From the NCBI GenBank assembly GCA_039714535.1, contig JBDLJC010000023.1:1-51581 (forward strand): a stretch of 51,581 bases of DNA. The letters run 5' to 3'. Source of the DNA: JAGXFP01 sp039714535. Its GTDB lineage: Bacteria > Desulfobacterota > Desulfobulbia > Desulfobulbales > JAGXFP01. A program made the position numbers and the translations under genes. Shown piece after piece: positions 6,906 to 15,875 of this stretch; position 1 is the first letter of the stretch, and every line of letters begins with the position of its first letter. Below the pieces are notes generated by a model, which saw only the letters and a program-made list of their open reading frames with translations, did no database searches and had not been told where the DNA came from.

Positions 6906-8189
6906 ATGAAAAAATTGATCTTTCTGCTTCTAACCATCATGCTGCCTATGCTGTTAACTACCACAGTCGAGGCCCGCATTGATGTTGATATTTCTTCAGC
7001 CGAACTGCGCAAAGTGCCGGTGGCCGTTCCTTATTTCATTAACAGTAAAGAAGTGGGCCAGAGTGGAGAACTTGGGCAAGAGATGGCGTTCATCCTCGCC
7101 GAGGGCTTGGAATTTCACGGTTTTATTTCGATAATTCCGGCCAGCTCATACGGGGGAGGCCAGCAAAACGATTGGCTTGGGTTGGGCGCAGATTTCACCG
7201 TTGTCGGTAAATATACCGATGAAAATGATGGCAGGTTGATGGAGGTCAGGCTGATCGACATCTCAACCGGCCGCATGATTCTGGGTCGGCGTTATCGGGG
7301 CACAGTCGAAAAAACCCGCATGATGTTGCTTAAATTCTGCAATGAAATTATTAATAAGATGACCGGTGAACCGGGGGTCAGCTTAACTCAAATCTCCTTT
7401 GTAGCCGAGAAAAACGGTATTAAGGAAATCTATCTGGCTGATATTTTTGGCAATGAACTCAGGCAGATAACCAAGCATCGTAAAATTGCCCTTTCGCCAC
7501 GTTTCACCTCGGATGGTCTCTTTATTTCCTATACCTCATATCATCGCGACAACCCCAACCTCTACCTGACCGAACTTGCCCAGAGCAAAATAACCACGCC
7601 GATCTCCCGGCGCAAAGGGTTGAATATGGCTCCAGCCTGGGCGCCGAACGGGGATAATATGGTTATAACCTTGAGTATTGACGGCAATCCGGACCTATTT
7701 CTCATGGGCAGGGACGGGGAAATAATCAGGCAATTAACCAAAGATGAGGGGATTAATGTTTCTCCCTCGTGGTCGCCGGACGGCAGGCAGTTGGCCTTTG
7801 TTTCTGATCGAAGCGGCACCCCCCAGATATATATAATGGATATCAAAACCAAATCCGTTAGGCGGATTACCTATGTGGGTAATTACAACACGACCCCGGC
7901 TTGGTCGCCAAAAGGGGATCTGCTCGCCTACTCGGGTCATTATGAGGGCAGGTACCATATCTTTGTGATTTCCCCGGAGGGAGGGCGACCAACCAGACTT
8001 ACCAGACTATGGGGGGACCACGAATCGCCCAGCTGGTCTCCGGACGGGCGGCAGATTGCTTTTTCAAGAAGTCGGACTGGTGAGCAAAAAATCTGTGCTA
8101 TTTTCAAAAATGGCGCCGGTCTCAGGGTCCTTTTTGACTGGGATGGCAATGAGTCGATGCCGCAGTGGTCGCCCAGACCCGTTAGATAA
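6906..8189 (+). CDS. tolB: TolB, periplasmic beta-propeller of the Tol system
   Basis: The chosen ATG at 6906 gives 427 residues and places a signal peptide (MKKLIFLLLTIMLPMLLTTTVEA, cleavage near residue 23) at the N-terminus. A longer frame from a GTG at 6849 overlaps tolA and would bury the signal peptide. An N-terminal domain is followed by a six-bladed propeller with recurring WSPDG motifs (PAWAPNGD, PSWSPDGRQLAF, PAWSPKGD, PSWSPDGRQIAF, PQWSP). TolB binds TolA and Pal and signals envelope constriction. No strong ribosome-binding site precedes the start. The gene normally followed by pal ends here with a 268-base gap to cpoB. Confidence 0.92.
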   Translation: MKKLIFLLLTIMLPMLLTTTVEARIDVDISSAELRKVPVAVPYFINSKEVGQSGELGQEMAFILAEGLEFHGFISIIPASSYGGGQQNDWLGLGADFTVVGKYTDENDGRLMEVRLIDISTGRMILGRRYRGTVEKTRMMLLKFCNEIINKMTGEPGVSLTQISFVAEKNGIKEIYLADIFGNELRQITKHRKIALSPRFTSDGLFISYTSYHRDNPNLYLTELAQSKITTPISRRKGLNMAPAWAPNGDNMVITLSIDGNPDLFLMGRDGEIIRQLTKDEGINVSPSWSPDGRQLAFVSDRSGTPQIYIMDIKTKSVRRITYVGNYNTTPAWSPKGDLLAYSGHYEGRYHIFVISPEGGRPTRLTRLWGDHESPSWSPDGRQIAFSRSRTGEQKICAIFKNGAGLRVLFDWDGNESMPQWSPRPVR

Positions 8190-8312
8190 CACCAGCAACT
8201 AGCGGAGATCTGGATTGGCATCGCTTCTGGATATGGTGTGTTTTGCGGAAGTGATGCGGGGAATCACAATAAGATCTGCGTAAAGAACAAAACGGTTGGG
8301 TTTGATTTTCTT

Positions 8313-8341
8313 CTGACAAATTGTCTGTTTCAGTATATATT
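8313..8341 (+). promoter_or_regulatory. Candidate promoter of cpoB
   Basis: CTGACA (8313-8318) and TATATT (8336-8341) are separated by 17 bases and lie about 117 bases upstream of the cpoB ATG. A short palindrome, GACAAATTGTC, overlaps the -35 box and could be an operator. It suggests that cpoB is transcribed at least partly on its own rather than only from the tol promoter. Confidence 0.5.
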
Positions 8342-8457
8342 TTCTTTGTTGTTTGGTTATCATTAGTTCCGAAAATTTGTAGGCATAATTTCGACTGATT
8401 TATCCCGTTTCCAACGGGTTCTTTTAATGAAACAAAAGCAAAGGTTAAGTTCAAGAT

Positions 8458-9558
8458 ATGAAATCTTTTATTAGACACCGTTCCCTGATCCTCTGCCTGC
8501 TCATCTCACCTCTTTTGGTTCAATGCATTGCTACCCAGCAAGACCTGAAATCTTTGGAGCTGCGTCTGAGGACGGTCAATAACAGGATGCTCAATCTGGA
8601 TACCAGTTTTGAGGATCTGCAAGAGGAAACGACCAACCGGGCCAATAAGAATACGGTTGAAGCCCTACAAAAACATCAGGCCGGCACAGCCAATTCCATT
8701 GATGAATTAAAGACCAAGCTTCTTCAAATTAAAGGCCAGATGGAGGAAAACTCCCATCACTACCGGAAGCTTCAGGAAGATGGTGTTGACTATCGTGACA
8801 GTCTCAGCATCAGATTTCATGACCTGAATGACGGAATTGAAAATTTGCGGACCTCCCAGGATGATCTGGCCACCAGAATCAACGATCTGGAGAAACGCAT
8901 CCAGGACAACGCCACTACTATCCTCGAGATTTCAGCCGAGTTGGGTAGACAAAAGGAGGCCAAGGCAAGCGCAGCCGCCGAACGAGCCCGTAAGGCTGCC
9001 AACGCCGCCGCCAAAGCCGCCAAAGCCGCGGAAAAAGCCAGGCTTAAAGCAGTTGCCAAAGCCAAAAAAGCCAGAGCGGCATCTACCGGTCAGCCCAGAA
9101 TAATTAGCCCTCGTGCCAGCAAGAAGGCAGTCAAGGCAACAAAAGAAAAAGCGTCGGTATCGACCCGTGGGGCAGTTTCTGAAGTAAATTCGGCGAAAAA
9201 ACTATACGACTCCGGGATAGCAGCCTTTAGCGCCAAAAAATTTCAGGATGCTTACGCGGCCTTTACCAATTACATAGAGAAATATCCCAAGGGGAATTTT
9301 ATCGCCAATGCCATATTGTGGTTGGGTGACAGTCTCTATGCCCAGAAGGAGTACGAGTTGGCTATTTTGGAATATCAGAAGGTCTTCGCCTATTACCCGA
9401 AGCATAGCAAGGCCCCGGCGGCCCTTCTTAAACAGGGGTTGGCCTTTGAGAAATTGAAGGATATCGAGACCGCCAAGCTCGTTTACTATAAGCTTGGCGA
9501 TGACTATCCAGACAGCAAGGAAGCTGCCGTAGGCCGAAAGAAACTGGAGTCTTTCTAG
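8458..9558 (+). CDS. cpoB: CpoB/YbgF-type lipoprotein with coiled coil and TPR domain
   Basis: A 366-residue secreted protein. A signal peptide ends in the lipobox LLVQC (Cys about residue 23), so it is likely outer-membrane anchored. An N-terminal trimer-type coiled coil follows, then a long Ala/Lys-rich linker (about 165-240). The C-terminal 125 residues form TPR repeats beginning AKKLYDSGIAAFSAKKFQDA and ending in DDYPDSKEAAVGRKKLESF, the usual YbgF ending. CpoB coordinates peptidoglycan synthesis with outer-membrane constriction by the Tol machine. E. coli CpoB is about 100 residues shorter and not a lipoprotein; the extra length is the low-complexity linker. No pal lies upstream. Confidence 0.88.
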   Translation: MKSFIRHRSLILCLLISPLLVQCIATQQDLKSLELRLRTVNNRMLNLDTSFEDLQEETTNRANKNTVEALQKHQAGTANSIDELKTKLLQIKGQMEENSHHYRKLQEDGVDYRDSLSIRFHDLNDGIENLRTSQDDLATRINDLEKRIQDNATTILEISAELGRQKEAKASAAAERARKAANAAAKAAKAAEKARLKAVAKAKKARAASTGQPRIISPRASKKAVKATKEKASVSTRGAVSEVNSAKKLYDSGIAAFSAKKFQDAYAAFTNYIEKYPKGNFIANAILWLGDSLYAQKEYELAILEYQKVFAYYPKHSKAPAALLKQGLAFEKLKDIETAKLVYYKLGDDYPDSKEAAVGRKKLESF

Positions 9559-9635
9559 AAAGAAAAAAGCTGCTGGGGAAATACTATCTCCAGAATGACT
9601 TTAAACAGGTCTTAATGCTGTAAATTCCTTTGTCG

Positions 9636-10472
9636 TTAAATCTCGATCAAACGCATGCTGATATCGCAGGCCGGGGCGGAGTGGGTGAGGGCTCCCACCG
9701 AGATAATATCTACCCCTGTTTCGGCAATGGCATGTATGTTGTCCAAATTCACCCCGCCGGAAGCTTCCAGAATAGCCTTGTTGCCAACTAACGCCACGGC
9801 CTGGTGCATCATCTCAAGCCCCATGTTATCCAACATTATTATATCCACCCCACAGTCCAGACATTCTTGAACCTGTTGCAGATTTTCACTCTCAACTTCA
9901 ATTTTGAGGGTGTGGGGCGCCTCTGCTCTGATCCTTTCGACCGCTAAGGCGATTGAGCCGCAGGCTTCGATATGGTTGTCCTTGATCAGGATCCCGTCGG
10001 CCAGGCTCAGGCGGTGATTATGGCCGCCGCCTGCTCTAACGGCATATTTTTCCAGACTTCTTAAGCCGGGTGTGGTCTTGCGGGTATCGACCACCGAGAC
10101 GGGCAGATCCGCAACTTTTTTGACATAGAGATTGGTCAGGGTGGCGATGCCGCATAGTCGCTGGACAAGGTTCAGGGCCACTCGTTCAGCTTTCAATAGA
10201 TCAAGGACCGGTCCTTCAGCGGTAAGGATGGTCTCGTTGCTTTTAACTGCGGTTCCGTCGGCGATCCCCTCGCAGATAACGCTCTCATTCTGACATTGGA
10301 AAACCATTGGCGCGATGTTGGCCAGCCCGGCGGTTATGAATTCGTCTTTGGCGATGAAGAAAGCTTTAGCCTGTTGGGTTGGTGGGAAAATTGGTTCGCT
10401 GGTTATATCGCCATGACCGATATCTTCGGCCAGGAATTGTCTGATCATGTTTTTGAGATATTGGCTATCCAC
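9636..10472 (-). CDS. nadC: Nicotinate-nucleotide pyrophosphorylase (quinolinate phosphoribosyltransferase)
   Basis: A 278-residue cytoplasmic enzyme of NAD synthesis that converts quinolinate and PRPP to nicotinate mononucleotide, CO2 and pyrophosphate. Motifs run through the whole length: EDIGHGDITS at the N-terminus, RLCGIATLTN, DTRKTTPGLRSLEKYAVRAGGGHNHR (substrate-binding Arg/His/Lys cluster), IKDNHI, LKIEVE and the C-terminal LEASGGVNLDNI phosphate-binding strand. The length is typical. The start is a GTG (10470-10472) with AAGGA seven bases upstream. It faces cpoB tail to tail, and no nadA or nadB is in the window. Confidence 0.96.
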   Translation of the reverse strand: MDSQYLKNMIRQFLAEDIGHGDITSEPIFPPTQQAKAFFIAKDEFITAGLANIAPMVFQCQNESVICEGIADGTAVKSNETILTAEGPVLDLLKAERVALNLVQRLCGIATLTNLYVKKVADLPVSVVDTRKTTPGLRSLEKYAVRAGGGHNHRLSLADGILIKDNHIEACGSIALAVERIRAEAPHTLKIEVESENLQQVQECLDCGVDIIMLDNMGLEMMHQAVALVGNKAILEASGGVNLDNIHAIAETGVDIISVGALTHSAPACDISMRLIEI

Positions 10473-10703
10473 TATTAATTCCTTATCGGTTATTCGGTAA
10501 AATTCCCCAAGAGAGGATGATTGGCAAATCGAAAGATATCAATCGTCAACTTATGAAACCGTATGACAATTGGCAAGTTATTTTGAGTGGAGGCCAAGCA
10601 TATGCTAGATTATGTTACAGGAAAATGAAAAAGTTTCATTGTGCCTGAAAAGGTGCAGCGTTCACTTTTATTACGAAGGGGAAATTTTAGCGGGAGGCTT
10701 GGC

Positions 10704-11264
10704 ATGGCAATAAAAGTGTTGATCCCCATGGCCAGAGGATGTGAGGAGTTGGAAGCGGTTACCTTGACCAATATCTTTCGGCGGGCTGGTTTTGAGGTTG
10801 TCACCGCCGGGCTTGAAAGTGAAAACGGTGTTGTTAAATGTGCCCGGGGGACTGTGATTTTACCGGATACCACGTTGGCTCAGGCCATTACTGGCAACTA
10901 CGATCTGGTCGTCTTACCCGGTGGCCAGCCCGGCACAGATAATCTGCTGCGGGACGAGCGGATAATTCAGCTGGTTCAGGAGATGCAAAGTCAAGGTCGC
11001 TATGTCGCCGCTATTTGTGCCGCCCCGATGGTGTTGGGTAAAGCCGGGGTTCTGCAGGGCAAGAGTGCGACCAGTTATCCCGGGTGTCTTGATAAAATGC
11101 GATTGCCCGGGGTAAATTATCTCGAGGATGCGGTTGTTGTTGATGGCAAGGTTATCACTTCCAAGGGGCCGGGCACGGCAATGGATTTTGCCCTGCAACT
11201 TGTTGAGATTCTGGCTGGTTCTGAGCTTCGCAAACGAGTTGAAAGCGGTTTGCAGAGATCATGA
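10704..11264 (+). CDS. DJ-1/PfpI family protein (YajL/ThiJ-like)
   Basis: The ATG at 10704 with GGGAGG seven bases upstream gives 186 residues, the normal DJ-1 length; a frame extending to 10641 has no such signal. The protein begins with the flavodoxin-like strand AIKVLIPMARGCEELEAVT, which contains the conserved Glu. The nucleophile elbow AAICAAPMVLG carries the reactive Cys. LVVLPGGQPGTDNL and the C-terminal TSKGPGTAMDFALQLVE block are typical of the YajL/DJ-1 branch. Members have been linked to oxidative-stress protection and glyoxal or protein deglycation, and the activity remains debated. The gene stands alone. Confidence 0.9.
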   Translation: MAIKVLIPMARGCEELEAVTLTNIFRRAGFEVVTAGLESENGVVKCARGTVILPDTTLAQAITGNYDLVVLPGGQPGTDNLLRDERIIQLVQEMQSQGRYVAAICAAPMVLGKAGVLQGKSATSYPGCLDKMRLPGVNYLEDAVVVDGKVITSKGPGTAMDFALQLVEILAGSELRKRVESGLQRS

Positions 11265-11533
11265 AATATCATATGTCTTAAACTTACATCTGAACTGACA
11301 ATTTTTAGCACCATGGTTACAATTAAACTTGCCACTTCTATGTTCTTCTCAATAATAATCATAAATATGGATAAATTTATGATTCTGGCAAGAGCATCAA
11401 TACTTAAACATGGGGCATGACAAGAACAGCGGTTTTTTATGATGATTTTAAGTATAGGTAGAAGCTTCTTACAGCTAATCGGACAACGGTAAAAACCTAC
11501 TCTGACCAATTCTTTGTTATTACGAGAAGAACA

Positions 11534-11923
11534 TTGCACAGGATCGCAGTAATATTAACAATTGGCTTTTGTCTGTTTATCTTGTGGGTGATTTATATGG
11601 CAAACATGGGTCAAAGTAGCCTTTTCTTTGACCTCGTTAAAGCTATACCCTATGGAGACAAAATTGGGCATGTCCTTCTGTTTGGCTTTCTCACGCTTGG
11701 AATTAATATATCAACGAGATTCAAGTGTGCAGAACTCGGCCACGTAAGGATCTATATGGGGACCGCTCTTGTTTCACTATTTGTATTGGCTGAGGAGCTA
11801 AGTCAATCCTTTGTTATTTCGCGTACATTTGATGTTATGGATCTGATTGCAGATGCAATTGGTATTCTAATATTTACACTGATTTCCATGCGCTTGAGCT
11901 TGAAACATTTAATTAGAAGCTAA
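11534..11923 (+). CDS. VanZ-like family membrane protein
   Basis: A 129-residue protein with four predicted membrane helices. The family signature is visible: GDKIGHVLLFGFLTLGIN after the first helix, and EELSQSFVISRTFDVMDLIADAIG at the end, with the conserved Glu and the Arg-x-x-Asp pattern. VanZ relatives are inner-membrane proteins of unknown biochemical role; the founding member gives low-level teicoplanin resistance. The start used is a TTG at 11534 preceded by a GAGAAG. An ATG at 11597 would lose the first helix. It lies alone between the DJ-1 gene and creB, with 114 bases to creB. Confidence 0.75.
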   Translation: MHRIAVILTIGFCLFILWVIYMANMGQSSLFFDLVKAIPYGDKIGHVLLFGFLTLGINISTRFKCAELGHVRIYMGTALVSLFVLAEELSQSFVISRTFDVMDLIADAIGILIFTLISMRLSLKHLIRS

Positions 11924-12037
11924 ATTGGAACCACCTACTGTCAGGTTGATTTTGTTAAGTGAAAAGTTCGTTATGTTTTGTATGGGATTATAATTAACTA
12001 TGTTTGGGTGCAAGGTTTTGCTTGACTAAGGATAATA

Positions 12038-12733
12038 ATGGGCGAGACGATTCTTGTGGTGGAAGATGAATCATCCATTGCGGAAAACATAATGTACGCG
12101 CTGTCTACGGAAGGATATGATCCGTTGTGGTGTGAGACAGGACAGGATGCTCTGGCGGAACTGACTAAAAAAGAGGTCTCTCTCATTGTCCTGGATGTGG
12201 GGCTCCCCGATATAAACGGCTTCGACGTATTACGGGAAATTCGTAAGACCAGACATATCCCGGTCATATTTGTTACTGCCCGCGCCGATGAAGTGGACCG
12301 CGTGGTAGGGCTTGAACTGGGCGCTGACGATTATGTGGTGAAACCGTTTAGTCCAAGGGAGTTGACTGCCAGAGTGAGGGCGGTGTTGCGGAGAACGTTA
12401 AATAGTTTGGCACATGTTGAAGCACGGCAAGATTATTCATCTAACCCTTTTGAACTGGACGAAAAAAGGCATTCCATTATGTATCATGGGAAGAACCTCG
12501 AACTGTCACGCTATGAGTTCAGGTTACTCCGGACCCTTGTTCTTAAACCAGGACAGGTGTACTCTCGCGAACAACTTATGGACAAGGTCTGGGAAGATCC
12601 AGCCATGAGTTTTGAACGAACGGTTGATACCCACATAAAGACCATTCGGCAAAAACTTAAGGCGATTAAAGGAGACTCCGAGTCGATAATTACCCACAGA
12701 GGAGTAGGGTATTCTCTTAAGGAAAAAAGATGA
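12038..12733 (+). CDS. creB: Response regulator CreB-like (OmpR/PhoB family)
   Basis: A 231-residue two-domain regulator. The receiver domain (1-120) has the acidic pocket VVEDE, the phospho-acceptor Asp53 in VLDVGLPD, Thr in FVTARA, and Lys in VVKPF. The C-terminal winged-helix domain (about 130-231) has LSRYEFRLLRTLVLKPGQVYSREQLMDKVW and ends in THRGVGYSLK. The next gene is a CreC-type kinase, overlapping by four bases (ATGA), and creD follows. An exact CreB recognition box lies between creC and creD. These features together favour CreB over other OmpR-type regulators. The ATG has AAGGA just upstream, and a TATAAT at 11989-11994 may be its -10. Confidence 0.85.
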   Translation: MGETILVVEDESSIAENIMYALSTEGYDPLWCETGQDALAELTKKEVSLIVLDVGLPDINGFDVLREIRKTRHIPVIFVTARADEVDRVVGLELGADDYVVKPFSPRELTARVRAVLRRTLNSLAHVEARQDYSSNPFELDEKRHSIMYHGKNLELSRYEFRLLRTLVLKPGQVYSREQLMDKVWEDPAMSFERTVDTHIKTIRQKLKAIKGDSESIITHRGVGYSLKEKR

Positions 12734-14166
12734 GAATACAAACCCGCATATTTCTGGGCATCCTGATCGTTGTGGTTATTGGGTTTTCTGCAATGGTTTC
12801 CTGGGTGACAGATTATCTGGAACCTGAATATCGCAAGGCTACGGAAGAGCCGTTGGTGGATGCTTCACGCGTCTTTGCCTCCCTTGCGGCAGTTTCGGTG
12901 AAAGACGGTATCATCGATGTTGAAATGTTTCGGGCTGCGTTCAAAGATGTTCATTCCCGCAAATTTTCCGCTCAGGTTTACGATTTCACCAAAGAATCAG
13001 TCGACTATCGTGTCTATATGACAGATGGATCGGGGGTGGTGATATTTGACTCGGAAAATGGCAAAGCAGTGGGCGTGGATTATTCGCAGTGGCGGGATGT
13101 CCTTCTTTCCTTACAGGGTGGGTACGGAGCGCGTACCTCCCACGAAGATCCCAATAATCTGTCTTTGAGTACCATGTATGTGGCGACTCCCATTGTCGTG
13201 AGCGGTACTGTGATTGGCGTTGTCTCCGTCGGCAAACCTACTGAAACAGCCAATCTTTTTACGGAGAAAATAAAATCCCGGATTATTGTGGCAGGGGCCT
13301 TGGTTGGGGTGGTCATAATCTTTGTCGGTATGCTTCTGGCAAAAATGGTGACGGTGCCTATCCGAAATCTCATGCGCCATGCAAAGGCGATCAGCAATGG
13401 CGAAAGACCACAATTGCCTTCACTAGGTAACAGTGAAATGAGAGACCTTGGCAACGCCTTTGAAGAAATGCGGGATGCTCTGGAGGGGAAGAAGTATGTT
13501 GAACAATATGTTCAGACCCTTACCCATGAAATAAAGAGTCCTGTTTCCGCGATCCAGGGCGCAGTCGAGTTATTAAAAGAAGATGTACCGAACGAACAGC
13601 GCAAGCGGTTTCTCGACAACATAGGGAAAGAAACCGGACGTATCAATACGGTTGTGGAAAAGCTTCTTCTTCTATCTTCCCTTGAAAGCAGAAAGAATAT
13701 CAGCGATATCGAGTCTCTTGACCTCAACGCTCTTTTCCGTGAGGTACGGGAGAGTATGACCCCGCTTTTTAAAACAAGAGAGCTGACGCTGAATGTAACC
13801 TCCGAAGAGAGTTGTCTGATGCGGGGTGAAAAATTTCTGATTCGGCATGCCATGGTAAATCTGCTCCATAATTCAGTGGAATTCTCACCACCCGGTGGCC
13901 AGCTTGATGTGGGAATTGCCACCTCCTCCGGCTTCATCGTCTTTACTGTCCGGGATTATGGGCCGGGAATTCCGGAATATGCCAAGGACAAAATATTTGA
14001 AAGATTTTATTCGTTAAAGCGACCAGCCACAGGTAGGAAGAGCTCCGGTCTGGGACTTAGTCTCGTAAAAGAAGTAGCATCTCTCCACCATGGCGAGATC
14101 AGTCTGCAAAATGCTCAGGGAGGCGGGGCCGAGGCCCGATTGACTTTGCCGGCATTAACGGACTGA
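12730..14166 (+). CDS. creC: Sensor histidine kinase CreC-like
   Basis: A 478-residue membrane kinase. Helix 1 spans about residues 6-28. A periplasmic sensor of about 150 residues follows, with ATEEPLVDASRVFASLAA typical of CreC. Helix 2 lies at about 183-205, followed by HAMP. The phospho-acceptor His is near residue 266 in LTHEIKSPVSAIQGA. The ATPase domain has N-box NLLHNSVEFSPPGG, DYGPGIP and GLGLSLVKEVASLHHG. In E. coli, CreC responds to growth on minimal media and metabolic state and phosphorylates CreB; in other Gammaproteobacteria the system affects beta-lactamase expression. The signal here is unknown. It overlaps creB by four bases. Confidence 0.85.
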   Translation: MRIQTRIFLGILIVVVIGFSAMVSWVTDYLEPEYRKATEEPLVDASRVFASLAAVSVKDGIIDVEMFRAAFKDVHSRKFSAQVYDFTKESVDYRVYMTDGSGVVIFDSENGKAVGVDYSQWRDVLLSLQGGYGARTSHEDPNNLSLSTMYVATPIVVSGTVIGVVSVGKPTETANLFTEKIKSRIIVAGALVGVVIIFVGMLLAKMVTVPIRNLMRHAKAISNGERPQLPSLGNSEMRDLGNAFEEMRDALEGKKYVEQYVQTLTHEIKSPVSAIQGAVELLKEDVPNEQRKRFLDNIGKETGRINTVVEKLLLLSSLESRKNISDIESLDLNALFREVRESMTPLFKTRELTLNVTSEESCLMRGEKFLIRHAMVNLLHNSVEFSPPGGQLDVGIATSSGFIVFTVRDYGPGIPEYAKDKIFERFYSLKRPATGRKSSGLGLSLVKEVASLHHGEISLQNAQGGGAEARLTLPALTD

Positions 14167-14183
14167 CCTTCCTTTTGTACGAT

Positions 14184-14199
14184 TTCACAAACATTTCAC
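14184..14199 (+). promoter_or_regulatory. CreB-binding box (cre tag) upstream of creD
   Basis: TTCAC, six bases (AAACAT), then TTCAC: an exact match to the known CreB recognition pattern TTCAC-N6-TTCAC. It lies in the 146-base gap between creC and creD, 114 bases before the creD ATG. The second repeat (TTCACA) could act as a -35 element, though the -10 that would follow is poor. A nearby imperfect palindrome (about 14249-14268, CATTCGCACTGAAGTGAATG) may be a second control site. Confidence 0.7.
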
Positions 14200-14312
14200 A
14201 TAGTCTTCAAAATATCCTCAAACTCCTTTCATATCTTAAGGGAAAGTTCATTCGCACTGAAGTGAATGATCGATGCGGCACATTTTGGTTGCCAACTTAC
14301 AAGGAGGATATC

Positions 14313-15710
14313 ATGGGTAGTTCAGAGAAGGATTTATCCGGCGAAATGCAAATCAAACCAGGAATAAATAGTAACCTGGGCAGGATGGGGGAAGAAATCA
14401 AGAACTCTGTCAGTGTTCGCTTGATCATCATAGGCGTTTTATGTCTTGTTTTGTTGATCCCGGCAATGATGGTCAAGTCGCTTATCAAGGAAAGAGAGGG
14501 TTACCGGAGAGGTGCGCTAGAAGAGATCAGTTCCAAGTGGGGCGGGGCGCAGGTCATTACAGGACCGGTTTTGACGGTACCTTTCAAGAAATATTATAAA
14601 GACGACAAGGGTAATACTCGTTGGTCAACCCGCTATGCGCATTTTCTGCCCGACAATCTTGAAATTCAAGGAAGCGTGGACACGCAAACAAGGTCTCGAG
14701 GTATCTATGAAGTGCCGCTCTACAGTTCAACTGTGAACATAAAAGGGCTGTTTTCAAAACCCGATTTCAGGGCACTTAGGGTGAATGAAAACAATGCGCT
14801 CTGGGAAGATGCTTTTCTGGCCATAGGCATAACAGACATGAAGGGTATTCGTACTCCGATCACCATTAAATGGAACGATAAGGATTTGCCCGTAAATCCT
14901 GGGGTAGCGATAAATGATGTTCTGAAATCAGGAATCAGTTCCTCGCTGGAGATGACTCCGGGGGCAGAGGTATACGATTTCACCTTGGAGTTAAACGTCA
15001 ACGGCAGCAGTGAGCTTGAATTTGTTCCTGTTGGCAAGGAAACAAACCTGAAAATGCAGTCAAACTGGAGTGACCCCAGTTTTATCGGTGAATTTTTACC
15101 AAAGGAAAGGCAGGTCAATGAAGACGGCTTTGAGGCGGAATGGAAGGTTCTTCATTTTAACAGGAATTATCCTCAGCAGTGGATAGGGGACAAGCACTCT
15201 ATTCAGGGATCGTCTTTCGGGACAAATTTCCTTTTGCCCGTTGATCATTATCAGAAATCCATGCGCACCGCAAAATATGCCGCAATGTTTATAGCATTGA
15301 CCTTCCTGGCATTTTTCATCATTGAAATATTGAACAATAAAACAATCCATCCGGTGCAATACACCATGATCGGGATGGCTTTGATTATTTTCTACACTTT
15401 GCTGCTGTCAATTTCGGAACACATTTCTTTCAACGTAGCATACCTTGTCGCCAGCGCGGCTATTATCAGTATGATTACGGCATATACTAGAGGCTTCTTG
15501 GCCAATAATAAACTTGCCATGGTGATAGCTGTCAAATTGTCCGTGCTGTACAGCTTTCTCTTTGTAGTCTTACAGTTACAAGACTACGCATTATTATTCG
15601 GTAGCGCCGGTTTGTTTGTGGCACTTGCTGTTGCCATGTACCTTACCCGGAATATTGATTGGTATAATGCCTTTACACCTAGAGAGAGGAAGCAAGTCAC
15701 GCAGGAATAA
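14313..15710 (+). CDS. creD: Inner-membrane protein CreD
   Basis: From the ATG at 14313, which has an excellent AAGGAGG site seven bases upstream, the protein is 465 residues, the usual CreD length. A longer frame from 14175 runs through the CreB box and is not used. One N-terminal helix (SVRLIIIGVLCLVLLIPAMMV) is followed by REGYRRGALEEISSKWGGAQVITGPVLTVP, the family signature. A large periplasmic domain of about 280 residues comes next, and five or so helices close the C-terminus. CreD is the most strongly CreBC-induced gene in several Gammaproteobacteria, and its loss changes envelope integrity; its molecular function is unknown. Confidence 0.9.
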   Translation: MGSSEKDLSGEMQIKPGINSNLGRMGEEIKNSVSVRLIIIGVLCLVLLIPAMMVKSLIKEREGYRRGALEEISSKWGGAQVITGPVLTVPFKKYYKDDKGNTRWSTRYAHFLPDNLEIQGSVDTQTRSRGIYEVPLYSSTVNIKGLFSKPDFRALRVNENNALWEDAFLAIGITDMKGIRTPITIKWNDKDLPVNPGVAINDVLKSGISSSLEMTPGAEVYDFTLELNVNGSSELEFVPVGKETNLKMQSNWSDPSFIGEFLPKERQVNEDGFEAEWKVLHFNRNYPQQWIGDKHSIQGSSFGTNFLLPVDHYQKSMRTAKYAAMFIALTFLAFFIIEILNNKTIHPVQYTMIGMALIIFYTLLLSISEHISFNVAYLVASAAIISMITAYTRGFLANNKLAMVIAVKLSVLYSFLFVVLQLQDYALLFGSAGLFVALAVAMYLTRNIDWYNAFTPRERKQVTQE

Positions 15711-15734
15711 ATTTGTGAACAAATCTTGGGCGAA

Positions 15735-15781
15735 ACGAAACAGGGAGGGGCAATTAATGCCCTTTCCCTGGTAGATTTCGT
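15735..15781 (+). terminator. Long hairpin after creD, terminator-like without a T-run
   Basis: ACGAAA, CAGGGA and GGGCA pair with TGCCC, TCCCTG and TTTCGT around a short AT-rich loop, giving a long broken stem 25 bases after the creD stop. No T-tract follows, so it may stabilise the creD 3' end or act as a terminator for either strand in this tail-to-tail gap. Confidence 0.45.
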
Positions 15782-15875
15782 CCCAACATCATAAAAATAG
15801 TCACCCTCATATTATCGCATAACGGAGATAAACAAAGGTCTTATCGAGGTGATTGCGGGATAATGATCGCAAGAG

